Positions 47,077 through 55,933 are shown, counted from the stretch's first letter. The stretch is DNA of 64,000 bases from Chitinophaga hostae (GCF_018224885.1 NZ_JAGTXB010000003.1:434001-498000), one strand, 5' to 3'. Translations and numbers: made by a program. The notes: generated by a model not told the origin, from the letters alone.

Positions 47077-47697
47077 TCACGCAGGATGAGTCCATGCCAG
47101 GCATAGGTCATTTTCCATAATATATTGCAAATATAACCGCGTATTTGAATCCGGTTTGTTAAAATCGGCAGTAATGAAACCGGCCTGCTGATAAACAAAG
47201 GGATGTAAACGCATATTCTCTTTAAAATCAACACTTCCATGGCCATACCATTTAAACATGGCTTCTTTAGCGCTCCAGCAGATCGTTTTATGAGACAATT
47301 CGTGAGCAGGATCAATAAACGATCTTTCTACCGGGGCCAGGAACTTATGCGATACCTGTTCTATTTTTTGCTTCACCTCTTCAATATCTATGCCTACTGC
47401 TGCTTTGGTGCTCACAATGGCAGCCGCATAGTCGCCGCAATGCGAAATGGAAAAATGGTGGCTGTCACATGCAAGCACTGGTTTCCGGCTATTGGTCACT
47501 GTGATCTGATGCAACGGAAATTCCGGGAAAAGCGTCTGTAACAGGTATCTGCCCGCAAAATGCTGTAAGCGCTTATGCGGATGGTGAATCGACGGGCTGA
47601 TGTTTACCTTCTCCCGGAAAAAGTCTTCGGTCTCTGTTATCTTCCATACACCCAGTCTCGTTTCCGGATCAATTTGTATCGTTCGTATTAATGGCAT
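47077..47697 (-). CDS. 4'-Phosphopantetheinyl transferase (Sfp/AcpT type)
   Basis: A 206-residue enzyme that activates carrier proteins by adding the phosphopantetheine arm of CoA. It has SISHCGDYAAAIVS, the metal-binding VGIDIEEVKQ and the WSAKEAMFKW motif, the core of Sfp-type transferases. I start at the ATG at 47697 (MPLIRTIQ); a longer frame from 47790 would read through an inverted repeat. It heads a likely operon with aroK, DUF423 and the hydrolase. Its partner carrier proteins are not in the window. Confidence 0.88.
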   Translation of the reverse strand: MPLIRTIQIDPETRLGVWKITETEDFFREKVNISPSIHHPHKRLQHFAGRYLLQTLFPEFPLHQITVTNSRKPVLACDSHHFSISHCGDYAAAIVSTKAAVGIDIEEVKQKIEQVSHKFLAPVERSFIDPAHELSHKTICWSAKEAMFKWYGHGSVDFKENMRLHPFVYQQAGFITADFNKPDSNTRLYLQYIMENDLCLAWTHPA

Positions 47698-47747
47698 ATC
47701 TTGCCAAATTAAAGCAAAAAAGCAGAAAAAACAGCTTTTGTGGGAAG

Positions 47748-47840
47748 CTGAAAGCATAAAGCTGAAAGCCGAAAGCAAAAAACAGCTCATGAAACCAGCA
47801 GAAGGCTTTTTGCTTTTTGCTTTCAGCTTTTTACTTTATT
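47748..47840. repeat. Intergenic inverted repeat, family C (imperfect)
   Basis: Left AAGCATAAAGCTGAAAGCCGAAAGCAAAAA pairs imperfectly with GGCTTTTTGCTTTTTGCTTTCAGCTTTTTACTTT written in two halves. It lies between two divergent starts (phosphopantetheinyl transferase and dcd), so its position is unlike most of the family. Confidence 0.7.
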
Positions 47841-47876
47841 CAAAATACCGCTCACTAAAATTAAACGAACCTAAGC

Positions 47877-48413
47877 ATGATTTTGTCAGACAAACGGATA
47901 TTGGAGGAAATTGAAAAAGGCACTATCGTCATTGCTCCCTATGACCGAAAATACCTGGGTACCAATTCCTATGATGTACACCTGGGTAAATACCTTGCTA
48001 CCTACAAAGACCGTGTACTGGACGCCCGTCAACACAATGAAATCGATCATTTCGAAATACCGGAAGAAGGATATGTTTTACAGCCTGGTACGCTGTACCT
48101 GGGAGTAACGGAAGAGTACACCGAAACGCATGCCCATGTACCTTTCCTGGAGGGCAAATCGAGCACCGGACGTCTGGGCATCGACATCCATGCTACTGCC
48201 GGTAAAGGGGATGTAGGCTTTTGCAATACCTGGACCCTGGAAATTTCCTGCGCCCAACCCGTACGCATATACGCAGGGATGCCTATCGGCCAGTTGATCT
48301 ATTTCGTAGTAGAAGGAGAAGTGGAAACCTTTTACAATAAAAAAGGTAATGCCAAGTATAATGGCCGCACCATCAAGCCCGTGGAGAGCATGATGTGGAG
48401 GAATGAATTTTAG
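47877..48413 (+). CDS. dcd: dCTP deaminase
   Basis: A 178-residue trimeric enzyme that deaminates dCTP to dUTP for dTMP synthesis. Motifs include LGTNSYDVHLG, EGKSSTGRLGI (catalytic region) and GFCNTWTLEISC. A bifunctional dCTP deaminase/dUTPase cannot be excluded, but the length matches the plain deaminase. A family B repeat starts 16 bases after its stop. Confidence 0.93.
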   Translation: MILSDKRILEEIEKGTIVIAPYDRKYLGTNSYDVHLGKYLATYKDRVLDARQHNEIDHFEIPEEGYVLQPGTLYLGVTEEYTETHAHVPFLEGKSSTGRLGIDIHATAGKGDVGFCNTWTLEISCAQPVRIYAGMPIGQLIYFVVEGEVETFYNKKGNAKYNGRTIKPVESMMWRNEF

Positions 48414-48429
48414 ATTATCCGGTTTTTTT

Positions 48430-48601
48430 TTCTTGCCCAGGATTAAACTGATTATAATGATTTAAAGGATTTTTTTTCTTTGATTGTATTTGATTTTAAA
48501 AGATTGGGGAGATACATTCGCTTATGTCTCGCCAAATCTTTTAAAATCAAAGAAAAAAAAATCCTTTAAATCATTATAATCAGTTTAATCCTGGGCAAGA
48601 A
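48430..48601. repeat. Intergenic inverted repeat, family B, overlapping the HD-Pnk C-terminus
   Basis: Arms 48430-48484 and 48546-48601 pair over about 55 bases almost perfectly (TTCTTGCCCAGGATTAAACT outward end). The centre GGAGATACATTCGC...GTCTCGCC is a reduced form of the shared core. The right arm encodes the last residues and TAA stop of the HD-Pnk gene. Just beyond it at 48606-48618 a partial second copy of the terminus (ATCCCGGGCAAGA) repeats. Confidence 0.95.
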
Positions 48602-49712
48602 AAAATCCCGGGCAAGACAGCACCACCCGATGCGCTTCTATCTCTGTCGGTATTTCCAGTTTAGCAATCAGCCGCTCCATTGCCGGCAGTGGCACAATCG
48701 CTTCCCTTTGCCGGTTTTGCTGTAACAACTTCGCCGCCGGTACTTCCACATATACAATCGTTACAGCAGCATCATAGGTAGTAAAAAGGCTGATCAGCTG
48801 TTCTCTCATTTGCCGGGTAATATTGGTGGCGTTCCACACAAAAGTTTGCCTGTTGCGCAGATACTCCCTCGCCTGTTCTTTTGCTGCCTGAATCACAGTA
48901 CCATTCCCGCTTTTATCTGTTGGCTTTATTTTCATTTCCTGGCGGATATCATCCAGGGAGATGACGGGTAAATCCGCATAATGCTTCCGCACATAGGTAT
49001 CCTTGCCGGCTCCCGGCAGGCCGCTCATCATGATCACCGGTGTTTGCGGCTGTCCGAAGGGCACATAGTCCGGCGAAGTGCCGGACCTATGCAGGTAATG
49101 CATGCGCGCCTGCGGGGTGGCAAAAGCGCGGGGCTGGCCCCAGCACTCGTTTTCCCGGCACAGTTCCTCAAAGCAATCAAGGCGGTACAGCAGGTCGGCC
49201 TGATCGGTACAGATACGGCCCAATGCGTCCGCGCGGGCCAGCAAGGCCAGCAGCCGGGTATTTACTTCGAGACTGGCGGTGATCACCGCTTTCTTCGGGT
49301 CCGGTTTTTCGAACACCCAAAGTGGCAGGCCATGATACCGCACCAGTTTGGCGATCTGTTCCCGTATGGCGAAAGGCGCCGGCACATCCCGGTAGAGGAT
49401 CTGCCTGGCCCTTCCCTCTCCTTTACGGGCATGACCCGCAGAAGTAATGCGGCCATCCGGTTCGGTGACGGTGGTGCTGTATTTTTCCACGTCGTGCAGC
49501 AGGGCCGCCGTCCATAGCAGCTCCTGGTTTTCCGGCGACAACTCCACGTAACCGGGGAGTTGCACAAGCGCCGACAATACCATCTGCGTATGTATAGCCA
49601 CGTTACCCTCAGCATGGTGGCGCGGGTCCTGGGGTACCTCCTGCATTACCCGCACCCAGTCAAAGTTATGTTCCAGCCACTTCCAGTCCTTATTTTCACT
49701 GAGCTGCCACAT
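48585..49712 (-). CDS. HD-Pnk: RNA/DNA end-healing enzyme (HD phosphoesterase plus polynucleotide 5'-kinase)
   Basis: A 375-residue two-domain protein. Residues 1-190 are an HD phosphohydrolase: His 41, LLHDVEK (His 73-Asp 74), His 127 and Asp 162. Residues 225-360 are a kinase with P-loop SGLPGAGKDTY (230-240), SLDDIRQEM, and WNATNITRQMREQL. The same order is that of the HD-Pnk of Runella slithyformis, which removes 2',3'-cyclic or 3'-phosphate ends and phosphorylates 5'-OH ends. Here the ORF ends LAQD, encoded by the inverted repeat. Its start overlaps the ligase gene upstream by 17 bases, so both are one operon. Confidence 0.88.
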   Translation of the reverse strand: MWQLSENKDWKWLEHNFDWVRVMQEVPQDPRHHAEGNVAIHTQMVLSALVQLPGYVELSPENQELLWTAALLHDVEKYSTTVTEPDGRITSAGHARKGEGRARQILYRDVPAPFAIREQIAKLVRYHGLPLWVFEKPDPKKAVITASLEVNTRLLALLARADALGRICTDQADLLYRLDCFEELCRENECWGQPRAFATPQARMHYLHRSGTSPDYVPFGQPQTPVIMMSGLPGAGKDTYVRKHYADLPVISLDDIRQEMKIKPTDKSGNGTVIQAAKEQAREYLRNRQTFVWNATNITRQMREQLISLFTTYDAAVTIVYVEVPAAKLLQQNRQREAIVPLPAMERLIAKLEIPTEIEAHRVVLSCPGFFLAQD

Positions 49713-50406
49713 AGTTACCTCCTTCGTTGTTTAACCCAGCCCGGCGCCAGTGACGGGTCCAGTGCTGGTCTGTTTTCACATGCCCTTTACGGACATATTT
49801 AAACACATTGTCTGCAAAATCGCTTACCGCATAGGAAGCTGCATTACGGGATACAATCCCCTCTATCGTGGCAGGAGCCCCGGTGTGCACATCATATGGT
49901 TCAAAGGCGCCCCGGCCGCTGACCAGCGACAAGGTGTCTTCTTCAAACAGCGCGCGTGTAGCCGGCGGCGTTATACGCTTTATTTCCGGTACCACCGGTA
50001 AATCCAGCATAGCCGCATAGAAATGCGTTTCCTCCCAACTCAGCCACCGGTCGCCCTCCCGGATACCAAATACATAGAAGTGATGGTCCAGGTTTCTATA
50101 TTCAATAGAATGTACCGCGTATAAATTCTCCAGAAAAATTTCCAGATCACCGAGGTCATTCTTTATACTTTGCCAGTAGCGGCGTATACTTTCCGTCCAC
50201 GGTGAAGTAGTGGGCGCTGCATGAGAGCGCGCAAACACGCCATGACGGGAAAGACAGTTATTTTCTCCGTCCAGTTTTTCCGTATGGATCAGCACAGGAA
50301 TCTGTTGCAGCTGCTGCCAGTATTCATGCTGAATACGGTCATCGCTGGTAGTTCCCGGCGAAAACGGATAATGCCAGGTACGGCCATATTTTTGAGAAAT
50401 TGCCAT
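49696..50406 (-). CDS. ATP-dependent RNA ligase
   Basis: A 236-residue member of the RNA_ligase family. The nucleotidyl-lysine motif is HTEKLDGENN (Lys 44, KxDG), followed by VFARSHAAPT; later motifs are YVFGIREGDR, APATIEGIVSR and VFKYVRKGHV (motif V Lys). It would seal 3'-OH/5'-phosphate RNA ends made by the downstream HD-Pnk. I start at ATG 50406; a GTG at 50439 adds 11 residues. The start MAISQKYGRTWHYPFSPGTT agrees with the domain edge. The two genes overlap by 17 bases. Confidence 0.88.
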   Translation of the reverse strand: MAISQKYGRTWHYPFSPGTTSDDRIQHEYWQQLQQIPVLIHTEKLDGENNCLSRHGVFARSHAAPTTSPWTESIRRYWQSIKNDLGDLEIFLENLYAVHSIEYRNLDHHFYVFGIREGDRWLSWEETHFYAAMLDLPVVPEIKRITPPATRALFEEDTLSLVSGRGAFEPYDVHTGAPATIEGIVSRNAASYAVSDFADNVFKYVRKGHVKTDQHWTRHWRRAGLNNEGGNYVAAQ

Positions 50407-50604
50407 GTTATCGGGGTTCAAATTAAACAATAGTTTCACAGGCCGGCTCCGGAAGGGAGCGGCAGCAAGAATGTGTTAATATGCCTGTGAGATTACATGG
50501 CGCAAGTGTTTGCAGTTTTAATCAATAAGCTGCAAAAATAAAGAAAATAATTTAATAGTATATTACACAGACATTTAACACCAACACAACAATTATCTAT
50601 TCCC

Positions 50605-52356
50605 ATGAGAAAACTATTTCTTTGCGCCACCGCCGTTGCTATCCTCGCAGCCTGTAACAACGGCAGCAGTGACAGCAAAAAAAGCGGTTCAGACAGTACG
50701 CTGAACAATGCTTTCAGCCAGTATGAAGCACGGTTTATTGACGCCCTGTGGAAAGTAAACCCGGATTGGGCCACCAGTGTTGGCTATCATAAGTATGATT
50801 CGGTGCTGGTAGTTCCGGACAGCACGGCTACACAAACAAAACTCACCTTTGCGCAGCAGCAGCTGGACTCCCTGAAGACCTTTGATATAAAAGCGCTCAG
50901 CGACGCTAACAGCATTGACTACCAGTTGATGCAGAACTACCTGCATTCAGTTCAATGGGGCATCAATGAAGAGAAAAGCAATGAGTGGGATCCTTCTTCC
51001 TTTAACGTAAGCAATACTTTTGCTTTTATATTAAATGAAAACTATGCACCGCTGGAATCAAGGCTACGCAGCTTTGCCGCCAGGTTACCATACATTCCTG
51101 CTTACTACGAAGCGGCTAAAAAACAAATCAAAGATCCCGTTCCTGAGCTGACCTCCCTTGCCATAGACCAGAACAATGGCGGTGTATCTGTTTTTGAAAA
51201 AGACTTTGCCGATTCACTGAAAAAAACCGGCATTCCCGCAGCAGAACAAAGCGCCATGCTGGCGAGCGCAAAAAACGGCGCCAAAGCTATCCGGGATTAC
51301 GCCAACTGGTTAAAAGCATTGAAGCCAGCCAATCCCCGCAGTTTCCGTTTAGGCAAAAAACTGTACGATCAGAAATTTGATTTCAATATACAATCCAGCT
51401 TTACCGCCAGCCAGATCTATGATTCTGCGATAGCCCGCAAGGCCTATGTACACGGCGAAATGACAAAGATCAGCCGTAAGCTGTGGCCCACCTATTTTGG
51501 CAACACCCCTATGCCTGCGGATTCCCTGGAACTGGTAGGCCGGATGATCGACACGCTTTCCGTACAACATGTGAAACCGGAAGAATTTCAATCCGCCATT
51601 GAAAAGCAACTGCCTGCACTCATTGCTTTTATCAAAGAGAAAGACCTGTTGTACATCGATCCGTCCAAGCCGTTAGTGGTGCGTAAAGAACCCGCCTACA
51701 TGGCAGGTGTGGCAGGTGCTTCCATCAGTGCGCCCGGTCCTTATGATAAAGGAGGGAATACCTATTACAACGTAGGCAGCCTGGAAGGATGGCCAAAAGA
51801 AAAAGCAGAAAGTTACCTGCGTGAATACAATCAGTATATCCTGCAGATACTGGATATACACGAAGCTATTCCCGGGCATTACACCCAGCTGGTATATGCG
51901 AACCAATCGCCCAGCCTCATTAAGTCACTCATGGGCAATGGCGCCATGATTGAAGGATGGGCGGTATACACAGAACAGATGATGCTGGAGAACGGCTATG
52001 GCAAAGATGCCCCGGAAATGTGGCTGATGTGGTACAAATGGAACCTGCGCACAGTATGTAATACCATACTCGATTATAGTGTGCATGTGAAAGATATGAG
52101 TAAGGAAGATGCCATTCATTTGTTGACCAAAGAAGCATTCCAGCAAACCGCAGAAGCAGAAGGCAAATGGAAAAGGGTAAGCGTCAGCAGCGTACAGCTG
52201 ACCAGCTATTTTACCGGGTACAAGGAAATTATTGACCTCCGCGAATTGTACAAAAAGCAGGAAGGTGCGAACTACCGTTTGAAAGCTTTTAATGAGAAGT
52301 TCCTCAGCTATGGCAGTGCGCCGGTGAAGTATATCCGCGAAGCTTTTGGGTTTTAG
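50605..52356 (+). CDS. DUF885 lipoprotein, probable metallopeptidase
   Basis: A 583-residue lipoprotein with leader ending AILAAC (Cys 17). The DUF885 domain is all-helical with a zinc site: LDIHEAIPGHYTQLVY (HExxxGH-like) and a downstream MIEGWAVYTEQMM Glu. Relatives are periplasmic carboxypeptidase-like enzymes. The first 60 residues include a Ser/Lys/Asp linker. The stop is followed by a hairpin of family C relation. It is divergent from the RNA ligase gene. Confidence 0.83.
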   Translation: MRKLFLCATAVAILAACNNGSSDSKKSGSDSTLNNAFSQYEARFIDALWKVNPDWATSVGYHKYDSVLVVPDSTATQTKLTFAQQQLDSLKTFDIKALSDANSIDYQLMQNYLHSVQWGINEEKSNEWDPSSFNVSNTFAFILNENYAPLESRLRSFAARLPYIPAYYEAAKKQIKDPVPELTSLAIDQNNGGVSVFEKDFADSLKKTGIPAAEQSAMLASAKNGAKAIRDYANWLKALKPANPRSFRLGKKLYDQKFDFNIQSSFTASQIYDSAIARKAYVHGEMTKISRKLWPTYFGNTPMPADSLELVGRMIDTLSVQHVKPEEFQSAIEKQLPALIAFIKEKDLLYIDPSKPLVVRKEPAYMAGVAGASISAPGPYDKGGNTYYNVGSLEGWPKEKAESYLREYNQYILQILDIHEAIPGHYTQLVYANQSPSLIKSLMGNGAMIEGWAVYTEQMMLENGYGKDAPEMWLMWYKWNLRTVCNTILDYSVHVKDMSKEDAIHLLTKEAFQQTAEAEGKWKRVSVSSVQLTSYFTGYKEIIDLRELYKKQEGANYRLKAFNEKFLSYGSAPVKYIREAFGF

Positions 52357-52367
52357 CGGGTAGTAAT

Positions 52368-52460
52368 TGCAGCGGAGATTATCAGGGGTTTTGTTTTTCC
52401 TGGCATAGAAAATCTTCGCTGCATTTGCTAAAAGCTAACAGCTCATGGCTAAAAGCTGTT
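52368..52460. repeat. Intergenic inverted repeat with family C ends
   Basis: TGCAGCGGAGATT (from 52368) pairs with AATCTTCGCTGCA (to 52422) with one mismatch. Beyond it GCTAAAAGCTAACAGCTCATGGCTAAAAGCT in two parts is family C-like. It lies between the convergent stops of the DUF885 (52356) and DUF4272 (52463) genes. GCAGCGAAGATT from its right arm recurs as tandem copies at 55.8 kb. Confidence 0.75.
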
Positions 52461-52462
52461 CC

Positions 52463-53683
52463 TCATGTATCCGTTCTCACCTCATCCCATGGCTGATTTC
52501 TATAGTTAATCAGCCAGTTCAGGGCATAATGTCTTTCGTATACAATACCGGGATGCAGCGGTTCTTTTTCACCTTTTATGCGGGCATCCACGCAAGCCCA
52601 GTTAGCGCGATAGTAGAGATCGTTGGCATCGAGGATTTCGGTGGGGTTGCGTATTTCAGTGGCAGCAGCCAGGAATGCGGCAGGGCTTGAGCCCGGGCCT
52701 TTGAAGGGAAACGCTTCTTCCGGTACCATATCCAGGTTGCAGAGCGCATCCATCTCTCCCAGGGAAGGCACTTTTTTCAGTGCCCAGAGCAGCACCCAGA
52801 TATCTTCACATTTCCATGTTTCCTTTGTTCGCTGGTCTTCCTGTGGATCGTGCAGGAATGCCTTTTCTGCGGCTGTGGTTTCCTCCCAGAGCCGATGCTG
52901 TTGCAGGTAGCTGATTACAGCAGGTCCGTCGAGATAGCCAAAGGCCACGGTGTTAACAGCAGCCAGCACGGCTACCCGGTTGGCTACTGCTGTGGCAGAC
53001 CGCAATGTTGTTTGACTTTCATCGCTGATAACGGGCAGGTTTACGGAGGTGATCACGTTCATGTCCTTCAGCAACTGAATATTGCGTTGCTTCCTGTTGT
53101 TGGCAGTATCTGAGGGTGTTTCCTGGCGATCGAAATAAGTAGCATCGATATTAACAGTAAGATTGGTAGCGGTGGAATGGCCGTTTACATCGAGTAACAG
53201 TGCGCCTGTTTTATCCCAGAATCCCTGTACATCTGTATTAAAGATGAAATTCTTTTCACAAAAGAAGATGCCATCTAGTTCCTGGGCCAGCTCCATTACA
53301 GCGGCTCTGAGATCACCATTAAAGGACGGTTCAGCGAGGAGCAGCACTTCTGTGTTGATAGTAGCTACTTTAGCCAGCAAACGCTCCTGCAACATGGTGT
53401 TTTCTGCCGGCAGCTGTTGCACAAAGGCATACATGCCGAGCAGGTTGATGATAACAGGGTCGTCATTACGTACCAGTTGATACCCGGGCATGGCCCTTTG
53501 ACGCCAGGTGATAGTGAGTGTATTGCCTTTACGGAGTAGCTTCTTTCCTGATGTGATGGTCAACTGCTCCCAGTGATGATCTCGTCCTGTTACCTTTACT
53601 GCCTGTTCTCCAAAGTGCGCCCGTATGCGGGTCAGCACTTTCTTCATATCTGTGTCGTGCGTATAGAGGGTACAATTTTCCAT
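52463..53683 (-). CDS. DUF4272 domain protein
   Basis: A 406-residue cytoplasmic protein. The N-terminal half (residues 1-190) is unrecognised, mixed alpha/beta. The C-terminal half matches DUF4272: a long helical region ending ILDANDLYYRANWACVDARIKG and IVYERHYALNWLINY. The role of this family is unknown; it often occurs near toxin-immunity or polymorphic toxin loci, but no such neighbour is visible. I start at the ATG at 53683, since the earlier TTG only adds 7 residues. Confidence 0.8.
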   Translation of the reverse strand: MENCTLYTHDTDMKKVLTRIRAHFGEQAVKVTGRDHHWEQLTITSGKKLLRKGNTLTITWRQRAMPGYQLVRNDDPVIINLLGMYAFVQQLPAENTMLQERLLAKVATINTEVLLLAEPSFNGDLRAAVMELAQELDGIFFCEKNFIFNTDVQGFWDKTGALLLDVNGHSTATNLTVNIDATYFDRQETPSDTANNRKQRNIQLLKDMNVITSVNLPVISDESQTTLRSATAVANRVAVLAAVNTVAFGYLDGPAVISYLQQHRLWEETTAAEKAFLHDPQEDQRTKETWKCEDIWVLLWALKKVPSLGEMDALCNLDMVPEEAFPFKGPGSSPAAFLAAATEIRNPTEILDANDLYYRANWACVDARIKGEKEPLHPGIVYERHYALNWLINYRNQPWDEVRTDT

Positions 53684-53809
53684 GCTGTTTTTTCGAGGGG
53701 TCAAAGGTAGCCTAAAGCGGCCAAAAATGGTATCGGATTTGTCTTATTATCATCCATCCGGAAAACAATCCGTTTGTATACCCTTTTTCATCAGCATAAA
53801 CAAGTGATT

Positions 53810-53986
53810 ATGAAAAACAACACATTGTCTGTACTGGCCTTATTGATATTATGGTTGGCAGTTAGTTGTGTACCGCCAAGACGCCCCAGGCCACCGAGGC
53901 CCCCTCGCCCGCATCATGGCAGTATTATTTTCCCTTCTTTGCACCAGGACGGTTCTGCAGCAAATGCAGGATTTTATTCAGCTTAA
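53810..53986 (+). CDS. Small Pro/Arg-rich lipoprotein, overlapping the DUF1080 gene
   Basis: A 58-residue candidate gene: leader MKNNTLSVLALLILWLAVSC puts a lipobox Cys at residue 20, then RRPRPPRPPRPHH, a strongly basic Pro-rich segment. The last 20 residues run antisense into the end of the DUF1080 gene (overlap 53925-53986). The lipobox leader argues for a real gene, but the overlap and short length leave doubt; the C-terminus may be accidental. A stop shift or pseudogene remains possible. Confidence 0.5.
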   Translation: MKNNTLSVLALLILWLAVSCVPPRRPRPPRPPRPHHGSIIFPSLHQDGSAANAGFYSA

Positions 53987-54779
53987 CAGGATCGTTGATG
54001 TAAGGAGAAAGATCGAAGAGTTCCACTTTTCTGAATGCTATCGGGTGACTTTCGCTCTGCAGAGAAATAGATCCTTCTGAGAGCAGGCGTCCTTCTTTCA
54101 GCAGTTCGGGGCGGCCGTGGGATACTGCGCCACCGCCCACCTGTGGCTTGTTATATACGATTACAGTATCGCCTTCCACAATATGTTTAATCACTGAATC
54201 ACGCAGTACCAGGGCCTCTGCATGCACCCAAACATCGCCATGATATGTTTTCGAGGTAGAACTGATACAATGATCCGTGATGAGTTTACCATTCATGACC
54301 ACGTTGGTACCGGGTGTACACAAATTGGAGGTGGTACGGGGATCTTTACCATCGCCCCCCAGCAGCTGATCTTCCAGTGAAATGGGGAAGTTCTGATCTT
54401 TGGTCATGCTGGCTGCCGTTTGGCCATGCAGCATAATACCGCTGTTGCGGTAAGCCCAGCCCGGACCGCCTTTTACCTGCTCCCCGGTAAATTTATATTC
54501 TACCACCACCAGGTAAGCAGAGAAATTCTTTTTATAGAAAATATGTCCGTATTGCTCATTGAAATCGTCGTAGTGGTCATAACTTACTTTGAGCATACCG
54601 CTATCGACCCGGAAAGTATTACCAAAGTTATCATTGAGGTCATGTCCGGTTATTTTTACATCCCAGTCTTTGAGGTCTTTGCCATTAAAGAGTTTCAGCC
54701 ATTTATTGGGGGCCACTTCCTTTTGGGCGGAGCTGTGGAGACCAGCCAGTAACAATAACGCGGTCAGTGCTTTTTTCAT
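53925..54779 (-). CDS. DUF1080 (3-keto-disaccharide hydrolase) family protein
   Basis: A 284-residue secreted protein, signal peptide to about residue 19 (AGLHSSAQ). The body is the LamG-like jelly-roll of DUF1080: KWLKLFNGKDLKDWDVKITGHDLND, FNEQYGHIFYKKNFS, GWAYRNSGIMLHGQ and a C-terminal SEGSISLQSESHPIAFRKVEL. DUF1080 covers 3-keto-glycoside hydrolases, so a role on oxidised sugars is plausible. The ATG at 54779 fits the leader; the longer frame has no signal. Confidence 0.88.
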   Translation of the reverse strand: MKKALTALLLLAGLHSSAQKEVAPNKWLKLFNGKDLKDWDVKITGHDLNDNFGNTFRVDSGMLKVSYDHYDDFNEQYGHIFYKKNFSAYLVVVEYKFTGEQVKGGPGWAYRNSGIMLHGQTAASMTKDQNFPISLEDQLLGGDGKDPRTTSNLCTPGTNVVMNGKLITDHCISSTSKTYHGDVWVHAEALVLRDSVIKHIVEGDTVIVYNKPQVGGGAVSHGRPELLKEGRLLSEGSISLQSESHPIAFRKVELFDLSPYINDPVKLNKILHLLQNRPGAKKGK

Positions 54780-55075
54780 ACGTTCGTTTATTTGGGCGGT
54801 TAAGATAACAGATAGTACAGAGAAATGCAAGGCGAATAACAGCAGTGAACATAATTCACCTGCCGCAGGAGCGGAAACGGGCCATTTCCGGCAATAATGC
54901 GCACTTTTCCCGGAAAGTGATTTCTTTCCGATAGTGTGTAAAAAATTGCGCACCGTGCCGGATACGCCACAGGAGATATGTACAAACCACATATCTATCT
55001 ACCTAAATATCAATATTTTATTAGGTTTAATATAAAATTGCAGGGTTTTAGCTGTTAGTTCCCCAAACTGTATAT

Positions 55076-55807
55076 ATGAATTCCTTAACACAACAACAAA
55101 ATGGTCATTTAAGAGAACAACCCAAAGGTGGGGCATTATACGAAGGGTCCAACATTATTAACGTAACGCCTGAAGGAAGAATCGTATCTATTTTTACCGG
55201 CGCCTGGTTGCTGGGAGATGCTATCAGTAAGGTAGACAAAAGGCCCGTTGGAAGTTTCTTTAAGCTGCTGGGAGCGGGTTACCTGCTTTACCGGGGCATC
55301 AGCGGTAATGACCTGATCAATGGTCTTCTTGGCAGAAGAAAACCCGACAGACATACCGCCTCCGTTAACATCAGAACCTCTGTCACAATAGATAATCCCA
55401 AAGAAGAAGTTTATTATTTCTGGCGGCAGCTGAACAATCTGCCGGTATTTATGAAGCACCTGCAATCAGTGGAGGAAAATGATCCGTTTCATTCCCACTG
55501 GATGGTAAAAGGTCCGGGGGGGATAGGTACGCTGGAATGGGATGCAGAGATTGTAAAAGAGATACCCGGTGAAATTCTTGGCTGGCGGTCGTTACCGGGC
55601 TCCAGTATTGCAACGGCAGGCAGGGTAACCTTCCGCGACACGTTTAACGGCGGTACCGAAATAGATGTGATGATTACCTACCGGCCACCAGCAGGGTATG
55701 TAGGATCCGGGCTGGCCTGGCTGCTGAATCCTGCATTTGAAAATATGATTGTGAAAGATATCAAGCGGTTTAAGAACTATATGGAAACCGGGGAAATATT
55801 GAAATAG
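55076..55807 (+). CDS. Membrane-anchored SRPBCC (START-like) protein
   Basis: A 243-residue protein. Residues about 35-85 hold two hydrophobic segments of the DUF2892/YgaP-like kind (LGDAISKVDKRPVGSFFK). Residues 97-240 are a SRPBCC domain (SVTIDNPKEEVYYFWRQLNNLPVFMKHLQSV in two parts, ending IKRFKNYMETG), similar to the cyclase/dehydrase COG5637 group. It probably binds a hydrophobic ligand; none is known. A repeat cluster starts directly after its stop. Confidence 0.82.
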   Translation: MNSLTQQQNGHLREQPKGGALYEGSNIINVTPEGRIVSIFTGAWLLGDAISKVDKRPVGSFFKLLGAGYLLYRGISGNDLINGLLGRRKPDRHTASVNIRTSVTIDNPKEEVYYFWRQLNNLPVFMKHLQSVEENDPFHSHWMVKGPGGIGTLEWDAEIVKEIPGEILGWRSLPGSSIATAGRVTFRDTFNGGTEIDVMITYRPPAGYVGSGLAWLLNPAFENMIVKDIKRFKNYMETGEILK

Positions 55808-55920
55808 CTTTTAGCCATTAGCTGTTAGCTGTTAGCTAAATGCAGCGAAGATTAAAGTTAGATGCAAGATTAAAGTTAGATGCAGCGAAGATTAAAGCTA
55901 ATACAGCGAAGATTAAAATT
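55808..55920. repeat. Direct tandem repeat, 20-23-bp unit
   Basis: Starts with GTTAGCT copies (55811-55838), then ATGCAGCGAAGATTAAAGTTAG-type units at about 55840, 55861 (short), 55880 and 55902, four diverged copies. The unit GCAGCGAAGATT equals the arm of the 52.4 kb hairpin. Confidence 0.8.
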
Positions 55921-55933
55921 GATGTGGCTGAAT

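Noticed and set aside
55841..55920. A possible CRISPR array in the tandem repeats
   Set aside because: Units follow each other with no unique spacers and vary in length, and no cas genes are near.
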